Shown here in pieces: positions 25,566 through 33,484 of a stretch of 64,000 nt of DNA (within the stretch, counting starts at the first letter, position 1; each line of letters starts with the position of its first letter). The stretch lies in the NCBI RefSeq assembly GCF_900102745.1, contig NZ_FMZF01000002.1, positions 992,001 to 1,056,000 on the forward strand, written 5' to 3'. The stretch is from Geodermatophilus telluris (GTDB taxonomy: Bacteria; Actinomycetota; Actinomycetes; Mycobacteriales; Geodermatophilaceae). The position numbers and the translations under genes were made by a program. The notes under the pieces are model-generated. The model worked only from the letters and a program-made list of their open reading frames with translations, did no database searches and was not told the DNA's origin.

Positions 25566-26684
25566 TCAGTCGGGGCGGCGGTTCGGCACGTTGGCCGGGT
25601 CGCCGGCCGGGTCGTGCTCCCGGCCGCCGGTGGGCGAGAGCAGCGGGCCGGGGCCGCCGTCGCCCCGTCCGAGTGCAGCGACGAACTGGCGCAGCACGTC
25701 GTCCCCGCGGTGCGCGGGCTGCCAGTCGAGCTGGGTGCGGGCACGGGTCGTGTCGAGCACCGGCGACCGCAGGCCGAGGTCGAACCAGCCGGGCTCGGTG
25801 GGGACCACGTGCGCGTGGAAGGCGGCCGACAGCCCGGTGCGCACCGCCACCGCGGGCACCGGGATCCGGCGGGTGCCGAGGGCGCGGGCGATGCCGTCGG
25901 CGTCGAGCGCCGGGTCGGCGGCGAGGTTGAACGGGCCGGGCGCGCGGCGGTCGAGCATCCGGGTGATGGCGTCGGCGACGTCGTCGGCGTGCACGAAGCC
26001 CACCTGCAGCGAGGGCAGCGGCAGGGGCAGCAGCGAGGCCACCTGGCCGGGCACCAGTCGGGCGGCGCCGAACAGCAGCGGTCCCAGGAAGTACCGGCCG
26101 ATCTCGCTGGCCGCCTCGGGCTGCAGCACCAGCGTCGGCCGGACGACGGTCAGCGTGACGTCCTGCCTGCGGCCCACGACCTCGCGCACCACGCGCTCGG
26201 CCTCGGACTTCTGCCGGCTGTACTGCGACGACGGGATGCCGGTGGTCGGCCAGTCCTCCGTCACCGGCCGGCTGCCGCCCCCCGCCGCGTAGGCGCCCAG
26301 CGACGACATGTGCACGACGTGCTGCACACCCGCGGCGACCGCCGCCCGCACGACCCGGCGGGTGCCGTCGACGTTGGCCTTGCGCAGCTCGTCGGGCTTG
26401 CGCCCCGGCTGCAGCGCCCAGGCCAGGTGGACGACGGCGTCGACGTCCTCGAGCAGGTTGGTCAGCGCCTGCTCGCTGGCGGTCTCCCCGAGGTCGGCGT
26501 GGTACCAGGTCACCGCGTCGTAGGGGGCGGTGTCCGGCGGCTGCCGGCGGGCCAGCCCGCGGACCTCGGCGACACCGCTGCCCGGGGCGGTCAGCCGCCG
26601 CAGCAGCGCGGTCCCGACGTTGCCGCTGGCGCCGGTGACGGCGACCGTGAGGCCCTTGAGGTGGTCGCGGGGGAGATCAGCCAT
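25566..26684 (-). CDS. NAD-dependent epimerase/dehydratase family protein
   Basis: 372 residues, extended short-chain dehydrogenase. Rossmann motif VAVTGASGNVGTALLRRL, DADLG-type acidic residue in HADLGET, VVHLAW, and the catalytic SQYSRQK (Tyr-x3-Lys) with serines in HMSSLGAY. The C-terminal 50 residues are loosely conserved and proline-rich. The substrate cannot be read from the sequence; nucleotide-sugar epimerases and reductases share this fold. ATG start. Confidence 0.85.
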   Translation of the reverse strand: MADLPRDHLKGLTVAVTGASGNVGTALLRRLTAPGSGVAEVRGLARRQPPDTAPYDAVTWYHADLGETASEQALTNLLEDVDAVVHLAWALQPGRKPDELRKANVDGTRRVVRAAVAAGVQHVVHMSSLGAYAAGGGSRPVTEDWPTTGIPSSQYSRQKSEAERVVREVVGRRQDVTLTVVRPTLVLQPEAASEIGRYFLGPLLFGAARLVPGQVASLLPLPLPSLQVGFVHADDVADAITRMLDRRAPGPFNLAADPALDADGIARALGTRRIPVPAVAVRTGLSAAFHAHVVPTEPGWFDLGLRSPVLDTTRARTQLDWQPAHRGDDVLRQFVAALGRGDGGPGPLLSPTGGREHDPAGDPANVPNRRPD

Positions 26685-26729
26685 GTCAGGCGGCTACCCG
26701 CAGCGCCCGGCGGCAACCGGCGAGCCCGG

Positions 26730-28010
26730 TCACGGGGCCGGGACGGCGCCGGGCTCGGGCTGGGCCGGTGCGGCCGACCGGTCGCCGGAGCGCAGGCCGA
26801 GGGAGACCACCGCGACCAGCAGGAGCGCGCCGGCCACCGCGAGGAAGCCCGCGCCGGTGCCCGCCGCCTCGGCCAGCCGGGCCAGGCCGAGGGTGCCGCC
26901 CAGTGCGCCCACCTGCAGTGCCAGCGAGGACGCCGACAGCGCCGTGGCGCGCTGTCCGGCACCCACCCGCCCGTGCAGCACCGCCTTCCACAGCGGCCAG
27001 CAGGCGGCGTTGGCGGTGTAGAAGACGGCGAACAGGGCGCCGAGGACCAGCGGCCCGCCGAGCGGGACGGCGGCCACCGCCAGCGCGCCGACCAGCGCGA
27101 GCACCGCGCCGCCGACCGCCGCCGAGCCGCGCGCCGCCCGACGCGCGGCCGGCGCCAGGAGGGCACCGACCCCGGCCGCCGCGAAGGACGCCGCCATCAC
27201 GACGCCGAAGACCGCCGACCCCTCCGTGAGGCTGCCGGTGAGCCCGGCGGCGTGCAGCGGGCCGAGCAGCTCGAGCGTGCTCAGCACCGTCCCGACCAGG
27301 GCCGAGACGGCCAGCACGCGCCGCAGCAGCCGGTCGCGCGTCACCAGCCGGGCGGTGTCGCGGACGACGGCCGGCGCCGCGCGCACCCCGGCGCGCAGCG
27401 CCGCCGTCCCCGATCCCGGGCGGTCGCCGAGGGGGGCGACGAGCAGTGCCACGGCGACGACCGAGACCACCGACAGGGCCGCGGCGAGCAGGATCGGCAG
27501 CACCAGCACCGCGTCGCCGGACCCCGCCGCCAGCAGCGGCAGCAGGCCGCCCAGCACCGCGCCCAGGCACAGGCCCGCGCCGTCGGCCGCGCCCGCCCGG
27601 GACAGCCCGGGGGCCACGTCGGCGTCCGGGTCGGCGGCCCGGACGGCGTCGACGTACCAGGCCTCCAGCGGACCGGAGCTCAGCGCGCGCCCGACCGCCC
27701 GCAGCGCCTCGGCGAGCGCGAAGGCGGCCACGTCGTCGGCCACGGTGACGGCCAGCAGGCCGGCCGTGGACAGCAGCCCGGACAGGACCAGGACCGGCCG
27801 GGTGCCCAGCGCGTCGGCCAGGCCGCCGGTGGGCAGCTCGAGCAGGAGCACCACCGTGGAGTAGACGGCGAACACGACGCCGATGTCGGCGGGGGACAGC
27901 CCGCGCGAGGAGGCCAGCAGCACCGTGACCGGGGCGCTCAGGCCCACCGGCAGCCAGTGCAGCGCGGTCAGTCCGACGAACCGGCGGGTGACGGAGCGGA
28001 CGCCGGTCAC
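26730..28010 (-). CDS. MFS transporter
   Basis: 426 residues, about twelve transmembrane helices. The MFS motif GGLADALGTRPVLVLSG lies between helices 2 and 3. It resembles drug/proton antiporters, but the cargo is unknown. Its GTG overlaps the stop of the upstream ArsR-type gene by 4 nt, so regulator and transporter form one transcript, a common layout for a self-regulated efflux system. Confidence 0.85.
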   Translation of the reverse strand: MTGVRSVTRRFVGLTALHWLPVGLSAPVTVLLASSRGLSPADIGVVFAVYSTVVLLLELPTGGLADALGTRPVLVLSGLLSTAGLLAVTVADDVAAFALAEALRAVGRALSSGPLEAWYVDAVRAADPDADVAPGLSRAGAADGAGLCLGAVLGGLLPLLAAGSGDAVLVLPILLAAALSVVSVVAVALLVAPLGDRPGSGTAALRAGVRAAPAVVRDTARLVTRDRLLRRVLAVSALVGTVLSTLELLGPLHAAGLTGSLTEGSAVFGVVMAASFAAAGVGALLAPAARRAARGSAAVGGAVLALVGALAVAAVPLGGPLVLGALFAVFYTANAACWPLWKAVLHGRVGAGQRATALSASSLALQVGALGGTLGLARLAEAAGTGAGFLAVAGALLLVAVVSLGLRSGDRSAAPAQPEPGAVPAP

Positions 28011-28591
28011 GCCGGGGGCCCCGGCAGCCGGAACAGGTCCACCAGGACCTGCACCAGCGGCTGGCCGGGCTCCTCGCGCTCGGCGCGCCACCGCGCCACC
28101 ACGGCGTTGAGCTCCTCGACGAGCTCGCCGGCCGCGACGGGGGAGAGGTGCAGGGCCCAGTCGTTGAGCGAGGTCGCGTCCCGCCAGGCCTCGTCGAGCC
28201 CTTCGCGCTGCTCCGCGTGGGCCGCCAGCACCCGCCGCTGGATCGCCAGGGCCTGGTGGGTCATCTCCTCGACCACCTCCCGGCCGCCGGGCTGGGCGAC
28301 GAGCTCCTCGGTGGACCAGCGGGTGCTGCGGTGCCGCGCCCGCCACCACCGCTCGCGCCCGGTGCCCTCGCCCGGGACCTCCTCGACCAGGCCGAAGCCG
28401 GCGAGCTGGCGCAGGTGGTAGCTGGTGCTGCCGCTGCTCTCGCCCAGCTGCTGGCCGAGCCGGGAGGCGGTCGAGGGCCCCCCGGCGCGGAGCAGGCCGA
28501 GCAGCGCCGCGCGCAGCGGGTGGGCGAGCGCGCGGAGCACCCGCGGGTCGTTGACGTCGACCGCCTCGACGGGCGGCGTCTCCTCGGGCAC
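28007..28591 (-). CDS. ArsR-type winged-helix regulator
   Basis: 194 residues. The winged helix has LRALAHPLRAALLGLLRAGG, the recognition region LGESSGSTSYHLRQLAGFGL and the wing ERWWRARHRSTRW. A helical C-terminal domain (EELVAQPGGREVVEEMTHQA onward) probably binds the effector. The GTG at 28591 follows TAGTCT by 7 nt, which rules out the longer start at 28627. TGCAAAGA half-sites overlap the promoter, so autorepression is likely. Translationally coupled to the MFS gene. Confidence 0.82.
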   Translation of the reverse strand: MPEETPPVEAVDVNDPRVLRALAHPLRAALLGLLRAGGPSTASRLGQQLGESSGSTSYHLRQLAGFGLVEEVPGEGTGRERWWRARHRSTRWSTEELVAQPGGREVVEEMTHQALAIQRRVLAAHAEQREGLDEAWRDATSLNDWALHLSPVAAGELVEELNAVVARWRAEREEPGQPLVQVLVDLFRLPGPPA

Positions 28592-28598
28592 GCCGCTG

Positions 28599-28604
28599 AG
28601 ACTA
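28599..28604 (-). promoter_or_regulatory. Leaderless -10 box of the ArsR-type gene
   Basis: TAGTCT on the minus strand, 7 nt before the GTG. It lies 5 nt from the operator half-sites. Confidence 0.7.
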
Positions 28605-28608
28605 GGAC

Positions 28609-28640
28609 TGCAAAGAAGTGTTTGCAAAGACCTCTTTGCA
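28609..28640. promoter_or_regulatory. Probable operator of the ArsR-MFS operon
   Basis: Three copies of TGCAAAGA: direct at 28609-28616 and 28623-28630, and inverted (TCTTTGCA) at 28633-28640. The last two form a palindrome with 8-bp perfect arms around CC. AT-rich for this genome and placed just upstream of the -10 box, where bound protein would block RNA polymerase. Confidence 0.7.
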
Positions 28641-29972
28641 CTAGGCGGGGTCGAGCGCCTCCCCGCGCCGCTCGGGCAGCGCCCACGCCCCGGCCGCCGC
28701 GACGACGAACGCCGCGGCGAAGACCCCGAACACGAGCCCGCTGCCGCCGGCGGCCAGCAGCGGCGGCACGCACAGCGGCGCGGCGATCGAGGCGATCCGG
28801 CCGAAGCCGGCCGCCGCGCCGGCCCCGGTCGCCCGCAGCGCGGTCGGGTAGACCTCCGGCGTCACCGCGTACACCGCGCCCCACGCGCCGAGGTTGCAGA
28901 AGGAGAGGACCATCCCGGTGACCAGGACGGCGGTGTCGCCGGCGGCCAGCGCGAACAGCGCCGCGCCGAGCGCCGAGCCGGCCAGGAACACCACCAGCGT
29001 CGGGCGCCGTCCCCACCGCTCCACCAGCACGGCCGCCACGGCGTACCCCGGCAGCTGGGCCAGCGTGATCAGCAGCGTGTAGCCGAAGGACCTGACCAGG
29101 TCGAAGCCCGCGGCCACCAGCAGCGTGGGCAACCAGATGAAGGCGCCGTAGTAGGCGAAGTTGATGCCGAACCACACCGTCCACAGCGCCGCCGTCCGCC
29201 CGCGGGTGCCCGGCGTCCACAGCCCGCCCCGGGGTGCGGCGGCGGCCTGCCGGTGGGGCGCCGTCGGCTGCGGGGCCACCCCGGCGGCCGACTCGAAGCG
29301 GCGCACCGCCGCCTCCGCCTCGCCGTCGCGCCCGCGCAGCTCCAGGAAGCGCACGGACTCCGGCAGGCCGCGGCGCACCACCACCGCGTAGAGCGCCGGG
29401 ACGGCACCCAGGGCGAGCGCCCACCGCCAGCCGGCGTCGCCCCGCGGGACGACGAGGTAGCCGATCAGCGCCGCGAGCAGCCAGCCGACCGCCCAGAACG
29501 CCTCCAGCGCCACCACGACCCGGCCGCGCAGCCGGGCCGGGGCGTACTCGCTGACCAGCGTCGAGGCCACCGGCAGCTCGGCACCCAGACCCAGGCCGAT
29601 GAGCAGGCGGAAGGCCAGCAGCGAGGCCACCGACCACGACAGCGCGGCGGCGCCGGTGGCCACCCCGAAGACCAGCAGGGTCAGCGCGAACACCTGCCGC
29701 CGGCCGACGCGGTCGGCCAGCAGCCCGCCGAGCGTGGCACCCAGCGCCATCCCGACGAAGCCGATCGAGCCGATCCAGGACAGCTCGGTCGGCGTGAGCG
29801 ACCACTGGACGGCGAGCGCGGCCATCACGAAGGAGATGAGCCCGACGTCCATCGCGTCCAGCGCCCAGCCCACACCGGAGCCGGCCACGAGGCGGCCGTG
29901 CTCGCGGGTGAACGGCAGCCGGTCGAGGCGTTGGGCCCGGGTCAGCGTCGGGGTCGCCGCACCGGTGCTCAC
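28641..29972 (-). CDS. MFS transporter, sugar/acid symporter type
   Basis: 443 residues with about twelve helices. Motifs GGLLADRVGRRQVFALT and the second-half counterpart VLVERWGRRPTLVV are typical. The loop PESVRFLELRGRDGEAEAAV and the segment YTLLITLAQLPGYAVAAVLV fit the sugar porter/aromatic acid (AAHS-like) groups; the substrate cannot be settled. GTG start. It ends 37 nt before the ArsR -10 box, whose operator abuts its stop codon. Confidence 0.85.
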   Translation of the reverse strand: MSTGAATPTLTRAQRLDRLPFTREHGRLVAGSGVGWALDAMDVGLISFVMAALAVQWSLTPTELSWIGSIGFVGMALGATLGGLLADRVGRRQVFALTLLVFGVATGAAALSWSVASLLAFRLLIGLGLGAELPVASTLVSEYAPARLRGRVVVALEAFWAVGWLLAALIGYLVVPRGDAGWRWALALGAVPALYAVVVRRGLPESVRFLELRGRDGEAEAAVRRFESAAGVAPQPTAPHRQAAAAPRGGLWTPGTRGRTAALWTVWFGINFAYYGAFIWLPTLLVAAGFDLVRSFGYTLLITLAQLPGYAVAAVLVERWGRRPTLVVFLAGSALGAALFALAAGDTAVLVTGMVLSFCNLGAWGAVYAVTPEVYPTALRATGAGAAAGFGRIASIAAPLCVPPLLAAGGSGLVFGVFAAAFVVAAAGAWALPERRGEALDPA

Positions 29973-30003
29973 GGTGGCCGGCGGTACCCGGCCGGGGCCC
30001 GCG

Positions 30004-30198
30004 TCAGCCGTCGGAGTCCTCGCCGTCGGTGGCGTCCTCGACCTCCTGCTCGGCGTCGTCGACGCCCTCCTCCACGTTCTGCTCCACGTCGTCGTCGACG
30101 ACGTCGGAGCCGCAGGCGGCGGTGAACGGCGCGGCGGCCAGGACGAGGCCGACGGCGGCGAGGCGCCAGCGGCGGCGGGGGGTGGCGGAGGTGCTCAC
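30004..30198 (-). CDS. Small acidic lipoprotein
   Basis: 64 residues. A basic N-terminus (TPRRRWRL) is followed by a hydrophobic signal and the lipobox FTAAC, so the mature protein would be lipidated at Cys31 or so. What follows is about 35 residues, mostly Asp, Glu and Val. Function unknown. The GTG start with GGGAGCC upstream gives a proper signal peptide; longer starts would add an unlikely leader. Confidence 0.65.
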   Translation of the reverse strand: MSTSATPRRRWRLAAVGLVLAAAPFTAACGSDVVDDDVEQNVEEGVDDAEQEVEDATDGEDSDG

Positions 30199-30301
30199 GA
30201 CGGCTCCCGGTGCTCGGAGGGCGGGCGGGCACAGTGCCCCGGGCGGCCGCCGTCCATGCACGGCGGCGCGGAGCCGCCGGGCACGGGGGCGCGTCCTGCG
30301 G

Positions 30302-30919
30302 TCAGTCCGCGGGACGGCGGGGCGCGGGCAGCGTGTCGGTGAGCTCGTACACGCTGCTGATCGCGACCTCGGGCCGCGCCTGGATGCCCAGCCGTTCCAG
30401 CCCGGGCAGCACGTGGGCCTGCTGGTAGGCGGTGAACGCCTCCTCGGAGTCCCAGACGTCGGTGGTCCGCAGGTGGCCGTCGGTGAACGAGGCCACGTGC
30501 ACCCGCATCCCGGCGGGGACGTCGCGGTCCCACCCGACGGCCTGGCGCAGGTCGTCGTACTGGCCGGCGGTGATCCCGCCCCACTGCTGGACGACCAGCG
30601 CGTAGGTGAGCGCCGCCGCGGTGGGCAGGGGCAGCGGGTCGGGTGAGGCGGGGCCGGCGAGCACCGGCGTGGCCAGCAGCGCCTCGGCCGCCAGCGCGCG
30701 GGCGGGAGCCGGCACGGCGGCGGGCACGGCGGGCACGGCGGGCAAGGTGGCGGGCTCCGGTCGACGCCGGCGCCACCACCGGAGGGCGGTGCCGTCGCGC
30801 CGGGCCGCGGCGCGGGCGGTGCGGGCGAACGCGCGGTCCCGGCGGCCGACGGCGGCGTCGTGCAGGAGGGACTCGTGGCGGTTGCGCATGGACTCGGCGA
30901 CGAGCGCTGACTCGGTCAT
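30302..30919 (-). CDS. Protein with C-terminal ABM-like ferredoxin-fold domain
   Basis: 205 residues. Residues 1-110 are basic then alanine/proline-rich with no recognised fold. Residues about 105-195 (TYALVVQQWGGITAGQYDDL, HVASFTDGHLRTTDVWDS, EEAFTAYQQAHVLPGLERLG) look like a dimeric alpha-beta barrel of the antibiotic-biosynthesis-monooxygenase or EthD kind. Function unknown. AGGAGAACC precedes the ATG directly. Confidence 0.6.
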   Translation of the reverse strand: MTESALVAESMRNRHESLLHDAAVGRRDRAFARTARAAARRDGTALRWWRRRRPEPATLPAVPAVPAAVPAPARALAAEALLATPVLAGPASPDPLPLPTAAALTYALVVQQWGGITAGQYDDLRQAVGWDRDVPAGMRVHVASFTDGHLRTTDVWDSEEAFTAYQQAHVLPGLERLGIQARPEVAISSVYELTDTLPAPRRPAD

Positions 30920-31086
30920 GGGTTCTCCTGGAGCCGTCCGTGGCTCGAGAGGGGCGGTGCCAGGGGCGCGTCCTGCGTCCCGCCGGGGCCTCCGGGTGTG
31001 TCGTGTGGTGCGCAACACATCGTGTCGACGGCGGCGACCCCGTCCCAGGGTCGTCGGACCCTGACCGTCGGTCGCGCGCCCGGCGC

Positions 31087-31092
31087 TACGGT
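31087..31092 (+). promoter_or_regulatory. Leaderless -10 box of the SnoaL-like gene
   Basis: TACGGT, 7 nt, then GTG. Confidence 0.65.
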
Positions 31093-31099
31093 CGCGGGC

Positions 31100-31513
31100 G
31101 TGACCGGGGCGCTGGCGGTGGTCGAGGCGTGGCTGGACGCCGTCGACCGGGCCGACGTCGAGGCGGCGACCGCGCTGAGCGCGCCCGACCTCGAGGTGGC
31201 CGGTCCCCGGGGCAGCGTGCGCGGCCGCGAGGTGCTCGGGCCGTGGACGGCGCGGGCCGGCCTCACCACCCGCCCGCTGCGCTGGTTCTGCGGTGCCGGC
31301 GGTGCCGGCGGTCCCGTCGCCGTCGTCGTCGAGCAGGACGCCACGTGGACCGACCCGGACACCGGCGCGGAACGCGGGCGCGCCGTCGTCGCCTCGCGGT
31401 TCACCGTCGACGGCGGCGTCGTCACCACCGTCGAGCGGCACGACGCGGGCCTGCCCGCCGCCCTGGCCGCCGCCGGGCTCGGCCCGGCCGACGAGGTCGC
31501 CGTCCGGCGCTGA
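31100..31513 (+). CDS. SnoaL/NTF2-like protein
   Basis: 137 residues with the cone-shaped NTF2-like pattern: helix VVEAWLDAVDRADVEAATAL, strand LEVAGPRGSVRGREVL, then VVVEQDATWTDPDTG and ASRFTVDGGVVTTVERHDAG. Members may be enzymes or ligand-binding proteins; the role here is unknown. The GTG start is fixed by the TACGGT box. It converges with the FlK-like gene, 2 nt between stops. Confidence 0.7.
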   Translation: MTGALAVVEAWLDAVDRADVEAATALSAPDLEVAGPRGSVRGREVLGPWTARAGLTTRPLRWFCGAGGAGGPVAVVVEQDATWTDPDTGAERGRAVVASRFTVDGGVVTTVERHDAGLPAALAAAGLGPADEVAVRR

Positions 31514-31515
31514 CC

Positions 31516-31908
31516 TCAGCCGCGGGCGAGCCGCGCGGCCACGACCTCCTCGGGCAGCACGGCCTGCCCCGTGGTCCCGCGACCGAGCAGCCGGCCGGCG
31601 GTGTCGACGGCGGTGAGCGTGCAGATCAGCCGCCCGCCGTCCAGCGCGGTGCAGCGGGCGGTCACCCGGACGCGGTCGCCGACCCAGGCAGGCGCGAGGT
31701 GCTCGACGGAGACCGACGTCCCGATGCCGGCCTCGCCGGGCTCGAGGTGGGCGAGCAGCAGCTTGCGGCCGGCCTCCTCGAAGTGCTTGGCCATCGTGTA
31801 GGTGGCGTACACCGGGTGCACGCGGCCGAGCTCGTCGAAGTCGACGGTCATCGCCTCGGTGACCACGACGTCGAGGACGGCGGTCTCCCCGTCGGCGATC
31901 GGGGTCAC
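31516..31908 (-). CDS. FlK-like hotdog thioesterase at the end of the paa operon
   Basis: 130 residues. It resembles fluoroacetyl-CoA thioesterase FlK: the FlK triad Thr-Glu-His can be placed in VYATYTMAKHFEEAG and VSVEHLAP. The GTG overlaps the paaE stop by 4 nt, so it is the last gene of paaABCDE. It probably releases CoA from dead-end phenylacetyl-CoA-derived thioesters, the job PaaI does in E. coli (inference). No PaaI-type gene lies in this operon. Confidence 0.75.
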   Translation of the reverse strand: MTPIADGETAVLDVVVTEAMTVDFDELGRVHPVYATYTMAKHFEEAGRKLLLAHLEPGEAGIGTSVSVEHLAPAWVGDRVRVTARCTALDGGRLICTLTAVDTAGRLLGRGTTGQAVLPEEVVAARLARG

Positions 31909-32981
31909 GCGTCGAAGTCGACGGTCACCGCGTCCGACAGCGGCAGGGTCTGGCAGGTGAGCACGTAGCCCGCCTCGACCTCACCGGCCTCGAGCGCGTA
32001 GTTGCGGCGCATCTCGACCTCGCCGTCGGTGACCCGCGCGCGGCAGGTGCCGCAGACGCCGCCCTTGCAGGCGAAGGGCAGGTCGGAGCGCACCCGCTGG
32101 GCCGAGTCGAGCACCGGCTCGTCGCGGGGGAGGGCCAGGGTGGTCGACCGCCCGTCGAGGACGACGGTCACCTGGCTGCTGGGCCCCTCGACGGTCTGGT
32201 CGTCGCCGCGGACCGGCTGCGGGGGGACGTCGTCGACGTAGAACAGCTCCTGGTGCACCCGCTCGGCGGGGACACCCAGCTCGGCGAGCAGCGCGCGGGC
32301 GTCGCCGACCATCCCGTGCGGGCCGCACAGCCACCAGTGGTCGACGTGCTCGGCGTCGACGAAGGCGCCGACCAGCGTGCGCAGCCGGTCGCCGTCGAGC
32401 CGGCCGGTGGTCAGCTCGGCGTCGCGCGGCTCGCGGGAGAGCACGTGCACCAGCTGCAGCCGGGTGCCGTGCCGGTCCTTCAGGTCGGCGAGCTCGTCGG
32501 CGAACATCACGGTGTTGGTGCGCCGGTTGCCGTAGAAGACGGTGACGGTCGACTCCCCGTCGCCCAGCACGGTGCCGGCCAGCGACAGCGCGGGGGTGAT
32601 CCCGGAGCCCGCGACGACGAAGACGTGGTCGGCCGGCTGCGACAGGTCGGCGGTGAAGGTGCCCGACGGCGGCAGCACCTCGATCGCATCGCCCGGCCGC
32701 ACCTCGTGCACCAGGTAGGAGGAGAAGAAGCCGCCGGGGACCTCGCGGACGCCGACGCGCGGCGGGGCGCCCACCGGCGCGCAGATGGAGTAGGAGCGCC
32801 GCTCGTCGCGGTCGCCGTCGACCCGCCGGAGGGTGAGCGCCTGCCCGGGCCGGAACGCGTAGTCCTCGGCCAGTTCGGGCGGGACGTCGAAGGTCACCGC
32901 GACCGCGTCGTCGGTGAGCCGCTCGACGTCGGCGACCCGGAGCGGGTGGAACCGCGGGCGGCGGCGGGCGGGAGCGCTCAT
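31905..32981 (-). CDS. paaE: Phenylacetyl-CoA epoxidase reductase PaaE
   Basis: 358 residues; passes electrons from NADPH to the PaaA di-iron centre. FAD-binding RSYSICAPVG (RxYS), NAD-binding VVAGSGITPALSLA and the phosphate loop in VFYGNRRTNTVMF. The C-terminal plant-type 2Fe-2S domain carries CKGGVCGTCRARV and the fourth cysteine in YVLTCQTLP. The ATG overlaps the paaD stop by 1 nt. Confidence 0.95.
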   Translation of the reverse strand: MSAPARRRPRFHPLRVADVERLTDDAVAVTFDVPPELAEDYAFRPGQALTLRRVDGDRDERRSYSICAPVGAPPRVGVREVPGGFFSSYLVHEVRPGDAIEVLPPSGTFTADLSQPADHVFVVAGSGITPALSLAGTVLGDGESTVTVFYGNRRTNTVMFADELADLKDRHGTRLQLVHVLSREPRDAELTTGRLDGDRLRTLVGAFVDAEHVDHWWLCGPHGMVGDARALLAELGVPAERVHQELFYVDDVPPQPVRGDDQTVEGPSSQVTVVLDGRSTTLALPRDEPVLDSAQRVRSDLPFACKGGVCGTCRARVTDGEVEMRRNYALEAGEVEAGYVLTCQTLPLSDAVTVDFDA

Positions 32982-33484
32982 CAGATCTCCTTGACGTGCT
33001 CGAACGGCTCGCGGCAGCTGCGGCAGCGGCGCAGGGCCTTGCACGCCGTGGCGCCGAACTCGCTGACCTCCTCGGTGTCGGCCGAGCCGCACAGCGGGCA
33101 GGACGCGGTCCGCCGGCTGGGGCCCAGCTGCAGCGGGACCGGCCCGGCGGGGCGGACCGGCGCCCGCCCGGGCGGGGCGATGCCGGCGGCGGCGAGCTTG
33201 CGGCGGCCCGCCTCGCTGATCCAGTCGGTGGACCAGGCGGGGGAGAGCACGGTGCGCACCTCGACGTCGTCGAAGCCCGCCGAGTGCAGCGCGTGCAGCA
33301 GGTCGGCGCGCATGACGCCCATGGCCGGGCAGCCGCTGTAGGTGGGGGTGATGTCGACGACGACCGTGCCGTCGTGCACGCGGACGTCCCGCAGGACGCC
33401 GAGGTCGGCGAGGGTGAGCGCGGGCAGCTCGGGGTCGGTGACGGTCTCGGCGACCGCGCGGGGGTCGGTGAGCACGCCGGTCAC
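32981..33484 (-). CDS. paaD: Phenylacetyl-CoA epoxidase assembly factor PaaD
   Basis: 167 residues, MIP18/DUF59 family needed for maturation of the epoxidase. The DUF59 part shows TDPELPALTLADLGVLRDV and TYSGCPAMGVM. The C-terminus has a four-cysteine zinc-ribbon pattern (CPLCG, then ACKAL, CRSCREPF). GTG start overlaps the paaC stop by 4 nt. Confidence 0.93.
   Translation of the reverse strand: MTGVLTDPRAVAETVTDPELPALTLADLGVLRDVRVHDGTVVVDITPTYSGCPAMGVMRADLLHALHSAGFDDVEVRTVLSPAWSTDWISEAGRRKLAAAGIAPPGRAPVRPAGPVPLQLGPSRRTASCPLCGSADTEEVSEFGATACKALRRCRSCREPFEHVKEI

Noticed and set aside
25542-28421. A roughly 960-codon open frame on the plus strand
   Set aside because: It is antisense to the SDR, MFS and ArsR-type genes, which have recognisable motifs. 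Composition is that of a GC artefact.
30859-30885. Possible third copy of the 66-bp hairpin element (GCAGGAGGG)
   Set aside because: Only nine bases match, inside a coding gene, without the AAGGACC and CGTTCC ends.
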